Of a stretch of 6,984 bases of DNA, positions 1-5,860 are shown in pieces. The notes under the pieces are model-generated. The model worked only from the letters and a program-made list of their open reading frames with translations, made no database searches and was not told the origin of the DNA. The position numbers and the translations under genes are program-made. Source of the DNA: an uncultured Collinsella sp. (GTDB lineage Bacteria > Actinomycetota > Coriobacteriia > Coriobacteriales > Coriobacteriaceae). The stretch lies in the NCBI GenBank assembly GCA_900544065.1, contig UQTR01000097.1, forward strand, positions 1-6,984. The letters are read 5' to 3'. How positions within the stretch are numbered: the first letter of the stretch is position 1; every line of letters begins with the position of its first letter.

Positions 1-2
1 CT

Positions 3-40
3 CGCACGGAGAGCACATTAAGTGCTCTCCGGCTCGTGCG
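3..40. repeat. Strong inverted repeat (hairpin) at the contig start
   Basis: CGGAGAGCAC (7-16) and GTGCTCTCCG (22-31) form a perfect 10-bp stem around the loop ATTAA. An outer CGCA (3-6) can pair with TGCG (37-40) across a five-base bulge. No T-run follows on the + strand. On the minus strand the downstream side lies outside the window. It could be the terminator of a gene to the left, or the edge of a dispersed repeat where assembly stopped. The sequence does not decide between these. Confidence 0.6.
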
Positions 41-170
41 GAACTCGCGATCGACCTTATATGTCTGCCGCCCGGCGGCGGGGCTCCCGCACATCTCAAC
101 CTTGGCTGGGTTCTGGCTCAGTGGCAGTCGCTTCGCTTCTGCCCGCCTTGGTTGGTGTGGCGGTTTGGCG

Positions 171-199
171 TTGGAGCGGTTCTTTTTCTGATATATGCT
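171..199 (+). promoter_or_regulatory. Candidate sigma-70-type promoter for the methyltransferase
   Basis: TTGGAG (171-176) and TATGCT (194-199) are separated by 17 bp. They match the -35 and -10 consensus at three and four of six positions. Transcription would begin near 206 and give a leader of about 50 nt before the GTG at 255. The match is weak, and no other promoter in the first 254 bases is better. Confidence 0.28.
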
Positions 200-241
200 G
201 GTTGCGGCTCTTCTTTTGGGAGGAGTCGCTTTTTTGTTGCT

Positions 242-247
242 AGGAGG
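242..247 (+). promoter_or_regulatory. Shine-Dalgarno AGGAGG that sets the methyltransferase start
   Basis: A full AGGAGG lies seven bases before GTG 255, which is ideal spacing. An in-frame ATG at 195 would add 20 hydrophobic residues. It has no comparable ribosome binding site and overlaps the candidate -10 element, so GTG 255 is preferred. Confidence 0.75.
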
Positions 248-254
248 TTGGCCC

Positions 255-1142
255 GTGGTTGATGGGGAGATTCGTTCTGAGCTGCTTGCTGCGGATTGGA
301 ATGGCGAATGGATGCGTCTGCAGGCCGCTCGGCATCGGGCTGATGATTCTTTTGAATGGGATAAGCGAGCTCGACATTTTCGACCTCTTGAGACTGCCCC
401 TTATGCTCGGGATTTTATAAAACTGTTGGCGATTGAGCCTGGTGAGTCGGTGCTCGATATGGGGTGTGGAGCTGGGTCGATTGCCATTCCGCTTGCTCAG
501 GCTGGGCATCCTGTGATTGCTGCTGACTTTTCCCCTGCTATGTTAGGCACGCTTGATGCTGGTATTGAGTACTATGGGCTCGAGGATCGCATTACGCCGC
601 TTGAGCTTGCTTGGGATGATGATTGGGATTTGGTTGGACCGGTCGCGAAAGCGGTGGATGTTGCCTTTGCCAGTCGGTCGGTTACGACGACCAATCTAAA
701 AGATGCGCTTGCCAAGCTCGACCGCACGGCTCGTCGGCGTTGTGCTGTCACGATGGTCGCCAACTCCAGCCCGCGCTATGATCTGCACTTGATGAACGCT
801 ATCGGCGCCTCGGTTACCTGCAGCAATGGCTTTGTGTACGCCTTCAACATCCTCATTCAGATGGGTGCGTTGCCGCAGGTTACATACTTTGAATCGCCTC
901 GTCGCGATACCTTCGATAGCCTTGAGGCAGGCGTGGCGGATTTTTCCCGTATGCTCGAGCATGGCAACGAGGATAAGATCGACCGCCTGCGCGACTATAT
1001 CGCTCAGCACATGATCGAAAACCCCCATGCCGGCGAGCCGGGCTCCAAGGGCGTGCCGCAGGGGCGCTATATGCTCGACCATATCCATAAGGTTCGCTGG
1101 GCGTTTATTTCATGGGAACCGGTCTCTGCGCCCAGCTCATAG
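255..1142 (+). CDS. Class I SAM-dependent methyltransferase
   Basis: This 295-residue soluble protein transfers a methyl group from S-adenosylmethionine to an acceptor I cannot identify. Motif I, the SAM glycine loop, is VLDMGCGAG at residues 66-74. The acidic end of strand beta-2 is AADFS near residue 91, and DRITPLELAW (111-120) fits the motif II region. The N-terminal FEWDKRARHF (about 33-42) is a W-x-x-RA-x-x-F arrangement common in small-molecule methyltransferases of the type 11 group. The C-terminal third (about 180-295) has no motif I recognise and probably forms the acceptor site. There is no signal peptide with the GTG 255 start; a start at 195 would create a false hydrophobic N-terminus. 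Third-position base use changes from T-rich to C-rich near base 702. No terminator is evident before yhbY, which lies 158 bp downstream on the same strand. The fold is certain, the substrate unknown. Confidence 0.88.
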   Translation: MVDGEIRSELLAADWNGEWMRLQAARHRADDSFEWDKRARHFRPLETAPYARDFIKLLAIEPGESVLDMGCGAGSIAIPLAQAGHPVIAADFSPAMLGTLDAGIEYYGLEDRITPLELAWDDDWDLVGPVAKAVDVAFASRSVTTTNLKDALAKLDRTARRRCAVTMVANSSPRYDLHLMNAIGASVTCSNGFVYAFNILIQMGALPQVTYFESPRRDTFDSLEAGVADFSRMLEHGNEDKIDRLRDYIAQHMIENPHAGEPGSKGVPQGRYMLDHIHKVRWAFISWEPVSAPSS

Positions 1143-1259
1143 CCTGTTCGCAGCCCGCACCGCCCACTCACTCGGCATCCGCATTCTTTTTGAACTGGGC
1201 AAACGCGCTCCACACCGCGCCGTTCCTGCGCTATCGTGGGACAGCTCACGTAGATTAAG

Positions 1260-1274
1260 GCCCCGTCGCGGGGC
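1260..1274 (+). other. Short GC hairpin in the yhbY leader
   Basis: GCCCCG (1260-1265) and CGGGGC (1269-1274) enclose the triloop TCG. It lies 26 bases before the yhbY start and has no T-run, so it is unlikely to be an intrinsic terminator. The rest of 1143-1300 holds no gene or convincing promoter. Confidence 0.4.
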
Positions 1275-1300
1275 GCCCCATACATAGAAAGCGAGAACCC

Positions 1301-1600
1301 ATGGCACTGACAGGAGCCCAGGTCAAGCAGCTTCGCAGCATGGCCCATCACCTCAACCCCGCCATCATCATCGGTAAGTCCGATGTCAACGAGGGCACCG
1401 TCGAGCAGACGGTCGCCTACCTGGAGAAGCACGAACTCGTTAAGTGCTCCGTGCTCGATGGCTCCAGTCTTTCCGCCCGCGAGGCCGCCGAAGAGCTCGC
1501 TGAGCGTTGCCACGCCGAGGTCGTCCAGGTCATCGGCCGCAAGTTCTCGCTGTATCGCGAGTCCCCGCGCAAGGATATCGAGAAGATCAAGCTCGTCTAA
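1301..1600 (+). CDS. yhbY: YhbY family ribosome-associated RNA-binding protein (CRM domain)
   Basis: The 99-residue product matches the length of bacterial YhbY (about 97 residues) and consists of a single CRM (CRS1-YhbY) domain. Family hallmarks are LTGAQVKQLRSMAHHLNPAI near the N-terminus, then IIIGKSDV (about 22-29). The RNA-contacting loop is VIGRKFSLYRES near residues 77-88, carrying the conserved G-[RK]-x-x-x-LYR. YhbY associates with 50S ribosomal precursors and is thought to assist large-subunit assembly in the cytoplasm. The start is ATG 1301. The upstream GAAAGCGAGAA gives only a modest ribosome binding site, but the domain begins at once, leaving little room for another start. A strong terminator follows 37 bp after the stop. 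In many Gram-positives yhbY neighbours obg, nadD or RNA-processing genes; here the neighbours are a methyltransferase and a convergent regulator. Confidence 0.95.
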   Translation: MALTGAQVKQLRSMAHHLNPAIIIGKSDVNEGTVEQTVAYLEKHELVKCSVLDGSSLSAREAAEELAERCHAEVVQVIGRKFSLYRESPRKDIEKIKLV

Positions 1601-1637
1601 GAGCCAATGATCCGGCGAGCCAACATATAGCAAGCTT

Positions 1638-1671
1638 ACGGGTGCCCGAGTACTTCGGGCACCCGTTTTTT
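1638..1671 (+). terminator. Intrinsic terminator of yhbY, shared with the convergent regulator gene
   Basis: ACGGGTGCCCGA (1638-1649) and TCGGGCACCCGT (1655-1666) form a perfect 12-bp stem around GTACT, followed by six T (1666-1671). It is a textbook terminator for the + strand. On the minus strand the same stem begins a few bases after the regulator's TAA stop (1670-1672), but AAGCTTGC follows it instead of a T-run. Termination in that direction would be weaker. Confidence 0.93.
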
Positions 1672-3013
1672 ATCGCTCGACCAGCACGCGATTGAGCCGC
1701 CCCTCCACCAAGCGCTCGTATAGACGCCGCGTCTCGGGCTCGGGAACGCCATTGACCTGCTCCCTCAGGTGGTGCATATGACCGCTGTATAGCTCGACGA
1801 TATCGCGCCGCCGCCCCGCCGCACTGTAGACGCGCATGGCGCAGCGCACCATATCCTCACGCGCCGTTTCCTGCCGAAGCCCCGACTCCGCCAGCCAAAT
1901 CGCCGACTGCAGGTCGTTTTCTTCTAGAGCGGCATTTGCTCCCTTAATCATGCAATCGATGTACTTTGACTGCATAATGCGTCGCATACGCAAAAAGTAG
2001 GTGGGGTTACAGCCATTGGGAACATACAACGGGCCGGCATAAAGCTGCTCAATCTTAAGGCACAGCTCAACTAAATGGGGCCCGCGCGCACCCGTGCGAT
2101 TTCCCAAAACCTCGCGGCTTATCTGGTCAAACAGCCGTACATCGGTCTTGACGTAGTCGCCGTTGAGTCCGATGCATTCATTTTGGATGAGCACACACGA
2201 TTTGCCATCCGGCGTCGGTCCCAAAGCCGACCGCAAGCGCGATATCGTCGAGTACAGGTTGTTGCGGGCGCTATTGAACTCGGCATGGGGCCACAGCTCC
2301 ATGGCCAGCGTCTCACGATCGACGAGCGCATCCATGCCCAGCGCAAGCCGCTCGGCAAGTGTCGCCGCCTTCTTGCGGCGCCACATTTTGTCCGTGATGG
2401 GAAACCCGTCGCGCTCGGCGCGAAACGCCCCAAACATGCGAATCTCGATATGGTCAATGGTATCAACGGCTTCAACCTCACCGGCCTGGAACAGGCACTC
2501 GCCTTCCCCTTCCAAATCGTCGCGCAGCGAGTACCGCGACAGCTCGCGCACGGGAAGCTTCTTGCGAATCCTGGTCGCCGGCTCGCCCAGACAATGCATG
2601 GCAAGGCGCGCAAAGAGCCGATACGATGGCTCTAGAATCCCCGCGCGATTCATGGACATCCAGGCTGCAAGGTCGCTGTCTCGGCCCGCACAGGCCAAAT
2701 GCAGCGCCACCATCCAGGCTTCTGCGCCACCAACCTGCGTCTGGCTTATATCGAGCAACTCCGCTTCCTCGCGTACCGAAACCATCGAGGTGTTACGCAG
2801 ATATGCCGCGCGCTCCAGCAGTAACGCATTATCGCGCATGTACGCAATCGACTCCTCGGCAAGTTTGAGCACTTGGACCGCACGGAACTTTGCATTAACC
2901 GGCCGTCCCTCTGCCAGCGACTGCCAGCCTTCTAGCAACAGGCCAAACAGCTGAATCTGGTTGTCGCGCATGCGCACGGCAAAACGATCGAGCTCGTTGA
3001 ACGCCGCCGTCAT
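1670..3013 (-). CDS. C-terminal part of a split BTAD regulator: winged-helix DNA-binding and BTAD domains
   Basis: This frame encodes 447 residues. Residues 1-185 are helical and probably TPR-like. A winged helix-turn-helix follows (about 189-285), with IEIRMFGAFRAERDG at its start, then LWPHAEFNSARNNLYSTISR and RLRSALG, the classic AfsR/SARP recognition region. A bacterial transcriptional activation domain (BTAD) follows (about 292-435), with LCLKIEQLYAGPLYV and a helical C-terminus. SARP-type proteins activate transcription by binding direct repeats. The ATG at 3013 is unlikely to be a natural start: the G-rich stretch before it abuts the codon without proper spacing, and the frame overlaps the upstream one by 119 bp. 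An in-frame TGA lies at 3026-3028. Removing one G from the run at 3016-3019 joins it to the ATPase half as LTERE-MTAAF, giving one protein of about 914 residues. The domain call is firm. Whether this half is expressed alone is unknown. Confidence 0.85.
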   Translation of the reverse strand: MTAAFNELDRFAVRMRDNQIQLFGLLLEGWQSLAEGRPVNAKFRAVQVLKLAEESIAYMRDNALLLERAAYLRNTSMVSVREEAELLDISQTQVGGAEAWMVALHLACAGRDSDLAAWMSMNRAGILEPSYRLFARLAMHCLGEPATRIRKKLPVRELSRYSLRDDLEGEGECLFQAGEVEAVDTIDHIEIRMFGAFRAERDGFPITDKMWRRKKAATLAERLALGMDALVDRETLAMELWPHAEFNSARNNLYSTISRLRSALGPTPDGKSCVLIQNECIGLNGDYVKTDVRLFDQISREVLGNRTGARGPHLVELCLKIEQLYAGPLYVPNGCNPTYFLRMRRIMQSKYIDCMIKGANAALEENDLQSAIWLAESGLRQETAREDMVRCAMRVYSAAGRRRDIVELYSGHMHHLREQVNGVPEPETRRLYERLVEGRLNRVLVER

Positions 3014-4415
3014 CTCCCCGCTCGGTCAGGCAGCGCTTGACCTCGATATGTGCGGACAACATATCGAGTGCGGTATGGGATGTCTCGATTTCTGGCACGG
3101 CCAGGTTCGTAGGAAGCCCAAGCCCGTTGTCCCCATAGCAAACAGCCGTCAGTGTCTGGGCCACCCTCCATGAAACAGGGTCTATTTCGCAGGCCGCCCG
3201 TTCGCCCCCGCGCTCGATAACCGATGCCATATAGCGAGCGAGCTTTGTATTGGACACGCTGACCGCTGCCAGATATACGCCAAGCGCCTCGGCAGGCGTT
3301 GGCTCTGGAGCCGGATCCTCGGCATCGATCGTGCCCAGCGCTGCTCGGCAGATATCGGCCCCGTGCCCCGTCAGAGCCAGATCGACCCCATACTGCCCAG
3401 CAAGTTCAAGGACCGCATCACGGTCCAAAAAGGCGTCCGCCAGGCCCATCGCCACATCGCATCTACCCGCCTTAAGCAAAATCCGGGCCGCCCTCGGAAC
3501 AAGTTCGGGGCGAACCTCGGCCACCAACTTGCGCAAGCGCAAGCGTCCGTTATCCTCCGTGCCCAGACACGTAAAACTCCGCTCGGCGGGGTCCAAGCCA
3601 AAGATCGGGTAGTCGCGTACAAAGTAGGACTGGTCGACCATCGACAGCCTCACCCCACAAGCCTCGAGTTCTGCGATATTGCCCTCGCCCATCAAAATCA
3701 TGAGACATGCCACGCAAAACAGCGCATTATTGTCGAGCGAAGCCAGATCGACAAGTGCCGCGCCATATACGTTGACAATCTCGTTTTCGAGCAGACCGGC
3801 TACGTCGCCTTGGCCATACAGACCCGTCTGCAATGCCGAGACGAGCTCGGGCACACCCTGCGTGAGCTGATAAAAGTCGAGCGATGTGCTGATCGAAAAC
3901 GCCGATGCCCACGCCGAATACTCATAGGCATGCACCTTGAGCATCTGCGCATTGATCTTAACCGAATCGCCCAGCCCATGAATCAGTTGACGATTTGAAG
4001 GACGGCAGGAGATAAAGACCCCTACCCCCATAGCGCGCAGGCCGCGAATCCTGTCGATGAGGTCTTCGGTATCGTGCTGATCGAGGTTTGGCACATTATC
4101 AATCGCGATAAGGGAGTGCGGTTTGTCTTTGAGTTCTTCGGTAACCACCTCGAGCTGCATAAACACCTCGCGCCCAGTGGCGCGATCGGCCTCGATAATC
4201 CGCACGGGGCCTCGCGTCGGGTCGCATTTAACCTCATGGGTGTACTGCAGCAGTACCGAGGTCTTCCCAAACCCGTCGGGCGCATAAAGAACCACAATGC
4301 CGGCCTTTCGGCCCTTGGCGATAAGCTCATTCATCAAGCGTTCGCGTCGCACCATATAGCCTCCGCCCAGCGGCATAAGCTCGAGGTCGTCCGTATTGCC
4401 CAAATCGTTAACCAT
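2895..4415 (-). CDS. N-terminal part of a split BTAD regulator: STAND/MalT-like ATPase domain
   Basis: This half runs from ATG 4415, which follows GGAGGA (4422-4427) with six-base spacing, and is open for 506 codons. A GTG at 4445 is in frame but lacks such a site. Walker A is APDGFGKT (residues 45-52), with A in place of the first G. Walker B is LIAID (102-106). ISCRPS (135-140) matches the sensor-like strand ending in R-P seen in MalT and LAL-type STAND ATPases. The following 300 residues are helical and unassigned. Only the first 466 residues belong to the protein: the last 40 (from about 3017 down to 2895) are an Arg/Ala-rich readout of the wrong frame over DNA that codes sensibly in the other frame. 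ATP binding in this class usually drives signal-gated oligomerisation; the ligand here is unknown. An ATPase N-terminus with wHTH-BTAD at the C-terminus is the reverse of Streptomyces AfsR. Alternative view: a true pseudogene. Confidence 0.83.
   Translation of the reverse strand: MVNDLGNTDDLELMPLGGGYMVRRERLMNELIAKGRKAGIVVLYAPDGFGKTSVLLQYTHEVKCDPTRGPVRIIEADRATGREVFMQLEVVTEELKDKPHSLIAIDNVPNLDQHDTEDLIDRIRGLRAMGVGVFISCRPSNRQLIHGLGDSVKINAQMLKVHAYEYSAWASAFSISTSLDFYQLTQGVPELVSALQTGLYGQGDVAGLLENEIVNVYGAALVDLASLDNNALFCVACLMILMGEGNIAELEACGVRLSMVDQSYFVRDYPIFGLDPAERSFTCLGTEDNGRLRLRKLVAEVRPELVPRAARILLKAGRCDVAMGLADAFLDRDAVLELAGQYGVDLALTGHGADICRAALGTIDAEDPAPEPTPAEALGVYLAAVSVSNTKLARYMASVIERGGERAACEIDPVSWRVAQTLTAVCYGDNGLGLPTNLAVPEIETSHTALDMLSAHIEVKRCLTERGDDGGVQRARSFCRAHARQPDSAVWPVARRLAVAGRGTAG
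3011..3028 (-). other. Frameshift site splitting the regulator gene
   Basis: On the minus strand the reading is CTG ACC GAG CGG GGA G, then ATG. The ATPase frame runs through it, while the DNA-binding frame opens one base later, after a TGA at 3028-3026. The shift must therefore lie downstream of that TGA. The run of four G (3019-3016) is the obvious place: with three G the reading becomes ACC GAG CGG GAG ATG ACG, with no stop and no awkward residue. Possible causes are a real mutation, slippage-based on/off switching, programmed +1 shifting, or an assembly error. Confidence 0.78.
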
Positions 4416-4421
4416 GCCCGC

Positions 4422-4427
4422 TCCTCC
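4422..4427 (-). promoter_or_regulatory. Shine-Dalgarno of the regulator gene
   Basis: GGAGGA on the minus strand lies six bases before ATG 4415 and decides that start over the in-frame GTG at 4445, which has no good site upstream. Confidence 0.72.
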
Positions 4428-4445
4428 ACTCGACCACATGGACAC

Positions 4446-4799
4446 CGTAACGCTAGACCATATGTATCGCTAGATGAATAGAGCGATGCTACGGTTTAGG
4501 ATGTTTGTTGGTACGCAAATGGCAAGTTTTTGTTCAGCGTGGTCCGATTGAAACTTATCCCCCAACCAATCAGTCTTTGCGCAGGTCAATGCGCTTGCCA
4601 GCTTGTCCCATCCTTTGGCAGTGTACCTCAAATGAGCGCTGTTCAATTGTGTTGCGCAACTCACCTAACGCTAGCTACCGTCTGCGACCTTTTCATAGCA
4701 TTTATGCATAGTATCTGTTATGGAATGAATCATGCTGCACCAGACGCACCCGTCAAGTTCGCTGCAAGATTTTCGTCAAGCACACGGCGCGCGCTCAGC
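4446..4799. other. Gene-free leader between nagB and the regulator gene
   Basis: About 350 bp contain no credible coding region. The short open frames on both strands lack ribosome binding sites and recognisable motifs. Base composition is more AT-rich than the flanking genes. Visible structure includes the TAWCGCTAG words, the palindromes GTTGCGCAAC (4651-4660) and GCTAGC (4670-4675), and an AT-rich stretch with ATGCAT near 4700. This most likely holds the regulator's promoter and operators on the minus strand, but I cannot place a convincing -35/-10 pair. Confidence 0.5.
4448..4487. repeat. Direct and inverted repeats upstream of the regulator gene
   Basis: TAACGCTAG (4448-4456) and TATCGCTAG (4465-4473) form a near-direct repeat, 17 bp start to start, sharing CGCTAGA. 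A third exact TAACGCTAG lies at 4666-4674. ATCGCT (4466-4471) also pairs with AGCGAT (4482-4487) as an inverted repeat with a 10-bp spacer. Their position 33-73 bp before the regulator start suggests an operator. SARP-type proteins bind direct repeats, but usually with 11- or 22-bp periodicity, so autoregulation is only a possibility. Confidence 0.45.
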
Positions 4800-4827
4800 A
4801 AAAAGGCCCCCGCAAAGCGGAGGCCTT
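4800..4827 (-). terminator. Intrinsic terminator of nagB
   Basis: On the minus strand AAGGCCTCCGC (4827-4817) pairs with GCGGGGGCCTT (4813-4803) with one mismatch around TTT, followed by five T (4804-4800). It begins 32 bp beyond the nagB stop, so the nagB transcript ends before the regulator gene. Confidence 0.9.
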
Positions 4828-4859
4828 AGGCAAGGCTATGTCGAGGTGCAGGATTCGCA

Positions 4860-5588
4860 CTACTCGCAGAGCGAAAGGGCGGCCTCGTCGGCAACGACAA
4901 CGCAGTTGGTGTGCAGCTGCAGGATCGAAGCCGGGCACGCGGGCGTAACCGGACCATAGCACATGTCATGCACGGCCTGAGCCTTGGCCTCGCCGTTGGC
5001 GACGACCAGGATCATGCGGGCATACATGATGGTCTGGGTGCCCATGGTGTAGGCCTGACGGGGAACGTCGTCGATGCTGTCGAACAGGCGGCTGTTGGCC
5101 TGAATGGTGCTCTCGGTGAGGTCGACGCAGTGCGTGCCCTTGGAGAAGTGGTCATCGGGCTCGTTGAAGCCGATGTGGCCGTTGTTGCCAATGCCGAGCA
5201 GCTGCAGATCCGGGTAACCGGCGGCGGCGACGATCTTGTCGTACTCAGAGCAGGCAGCGGCGGCGTCGGGGTTGGAACCGTCGGGCACATGCGTGTTGTT
5301 CAGGTCGATGTTGATGTGATCGAAGAAGTTCTCACGCATGAAGTAGTGATAGCTCTGGGGATCGTCGTGCGAAAGGCCGCGATACTCGTCCAGGTTGTAG
5401 GTGCTGACCTCGGCAAAGTCGACGTCGCCCTTCTCGTACCAAGCAGCGAGCTGCTTGTAGGCACCGATCGGGGTGGAGCCGGTGGCAAGTCCCAGCACAC
5501 AGTCGGGCTTGAGGATAACCTGCGCCGAGATAATATTGGCGGCCTTGCGGCTCATATCCTCGTAGTCTTTAGCTTTAATGATCTTCAT
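4860..5588 (-). CDS. nagB: Glucosamine-6-phosphate deaminase
   Basis: NagB converts glucosamine-6-phosphate to fructose-6-phosphate and ammonia in the cytoplasm, feeding amino sugars into glycolysis. The 242-residue product matches the short Bacillus-type enzyme; E. coli NagB has 266. The phosphate-binding loop is GLATGSTPIGAY (33-44). NLDEY (65-69) carries the catalytic base Asp67. GIGNNGHIGFNEP (132-144) supplies His138 and Glu143. Asn136 stands where E. coli has Asp141, as in Gram-positive NagBs. STIQANSR (160-167) and GPVTPACPASILQLH (212-226) are further signatures. The start at ATG 5588 follows AGAAAGGA six bases upstream. A longer reading from 5666 would add 26 residues from the structured leader and is rejected. 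It lies downstream of crr on the same strand, 272 bp away, and has its own terminator. The C-terminal allosteric extension of the E. coli enzyme is absent, so GlcNAc-6-P activation is not expected. Confidence 0.97.
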   Translation of the reverse strand: MKIIKAKDYEDMSRKAANIISAQVILKPDCVLGLATGSTPIGAYKQLAAWYEKGDVDFAEVSTYNLDEYRGLSHDDPQSYHYFMRENFFDHINIDLNNTHVPDGSNPDAAAACSEYDKIVAAAGYPDLQLLGIGNNGHIGFNEPDDHFSKGTHCVDLTESTIQANSRLFDSIDDVPRQAYTMGTQTIMYARMILVVANGEAKAQAVHDMCYGPVTPACPASILQLHTNCVVVADEAALSLCE

Positions 5589-5654
5589 TACGCGTCCTTT
5601 CTCGTACAAGAGAGGCAAGGCTCCCCTTACAAGCACTTGCCCGCGGCCCGCGTC

Positions 5655-5677
5655 GGCCGCAACCAACGTGTGCGGCC
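5655..5677 (-). other. Hairpin in the nagB leader
   Basis: GGCCGCA and TGCGGCC form a perfect 7-bp stem with a 9-base loop, about 67-89 bases before the nagB start. The leader around it is very GC-rich. It could modulate transcription or message stability. It resembles no riboswitch I know, including the glmS ribozyme. Confidence 0.4.
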
Positions 5678-5749
5678 ACCAGGGCGAGGTCGCGTAATGT
5701 ATGTGTCTCGTGTCTAGCCGCGTCGAGGCCCCTGCCCGTCCACGGTGAC

Positions 5750-5769
5750 CCGAAGCCTTTTAGCTTCGG
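5750..5769 (-). other. Second hairpin in the crr-nagB gap
   Basis: CCGAAGC (5750-5756) and GCTTCGG (5763-5769) form a 7-bp stem. Read on the minus strand, the loop is TAAAAG. There is no T-run after it, so it is not a standard terminator. It lies 17 bp past the larger hairpin at 5787-5820 and may stabilise the 3' end of the crr transcript. Confidence 0.4.
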
Positions 5770-5786
5770 ACAAATCCCATCTTGCC

Positions 5787-5820
5787 ACGGAGGGCGTCCT
5801 CTTTCAAGGGCGCCCTCCGT
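5787..5820 (-). terminator. Large hairpin after crr, probable terminator or attenuator
   Basis: ACGGAGGGCG (5787-5796) and CGCCCTCCGT (5811-5820) pair perfectly. The inner TCCT/AGGG, with one G-T pair, extends the stem to 14 bp around a six-base loop. It lies 40 bp past the crr stop. On the minus strand the bases after the stem (GGCAAGATGGG) lack a T-run, so termination may be partial, leaving read-through into nagB possible. Confidence 0.6.
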
Positions 5821-5860
5821 AAACGTGTTTGAATTGTAGGCTAATGGCCACGTGCACTTG

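Noticed and set aside
22..243. 73-codon open frame in the first 250 bases
   Set aside because: It lies in the T/G-rich leader, has no ribosome binding site and no family resemblance, and ends at the methyltransferase Shine-Dalgarno.
1260..1274. Terminator between the methyltransferase and yhbY
   Set aside because: The stem is only 6 bp and no T-run follows, so it does not meet the usual criteria.
2075..2635. Long + strand open frames opposite the regulator, also 2163-2954 and 3363-3998
   Set aside because: All lie opposite well-defined wHTH-BTAD or ATPase coding sequence and read as Arg/Ser/Ala-rich noise.
4470..4664. Possible 64-residue protein in the regulator leader (minus strand), and a 68-codon + strand frame at 4505-4711
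   Set aside because: Neither has a spaced ribosome binding site or recognisable sequence. The region looks regulatory.
5589..5666. 26-residue N-terminal extension of NagB
   Set aside because: It translates the GC-rich leader hairpins. NagB proteins start at MKII-like residues and AGAAAGGA precedes ATG 5588.
4911..5717. 268-codon open frame on the + strand opposite nagB
   Set aside because: It is a Val/Gly-rich mirror of nagB with no ribosome binding site. GC-rich codon use in nagB leaves this antisense frame open.
5589..5860. Riboswitch or glmS-type ribozyme before nagB
   Set aside because: The gap has simple hairpins only. I see no conserved core of the glmS ribozyme or any known riboswitch, and nagB is not a usual target.
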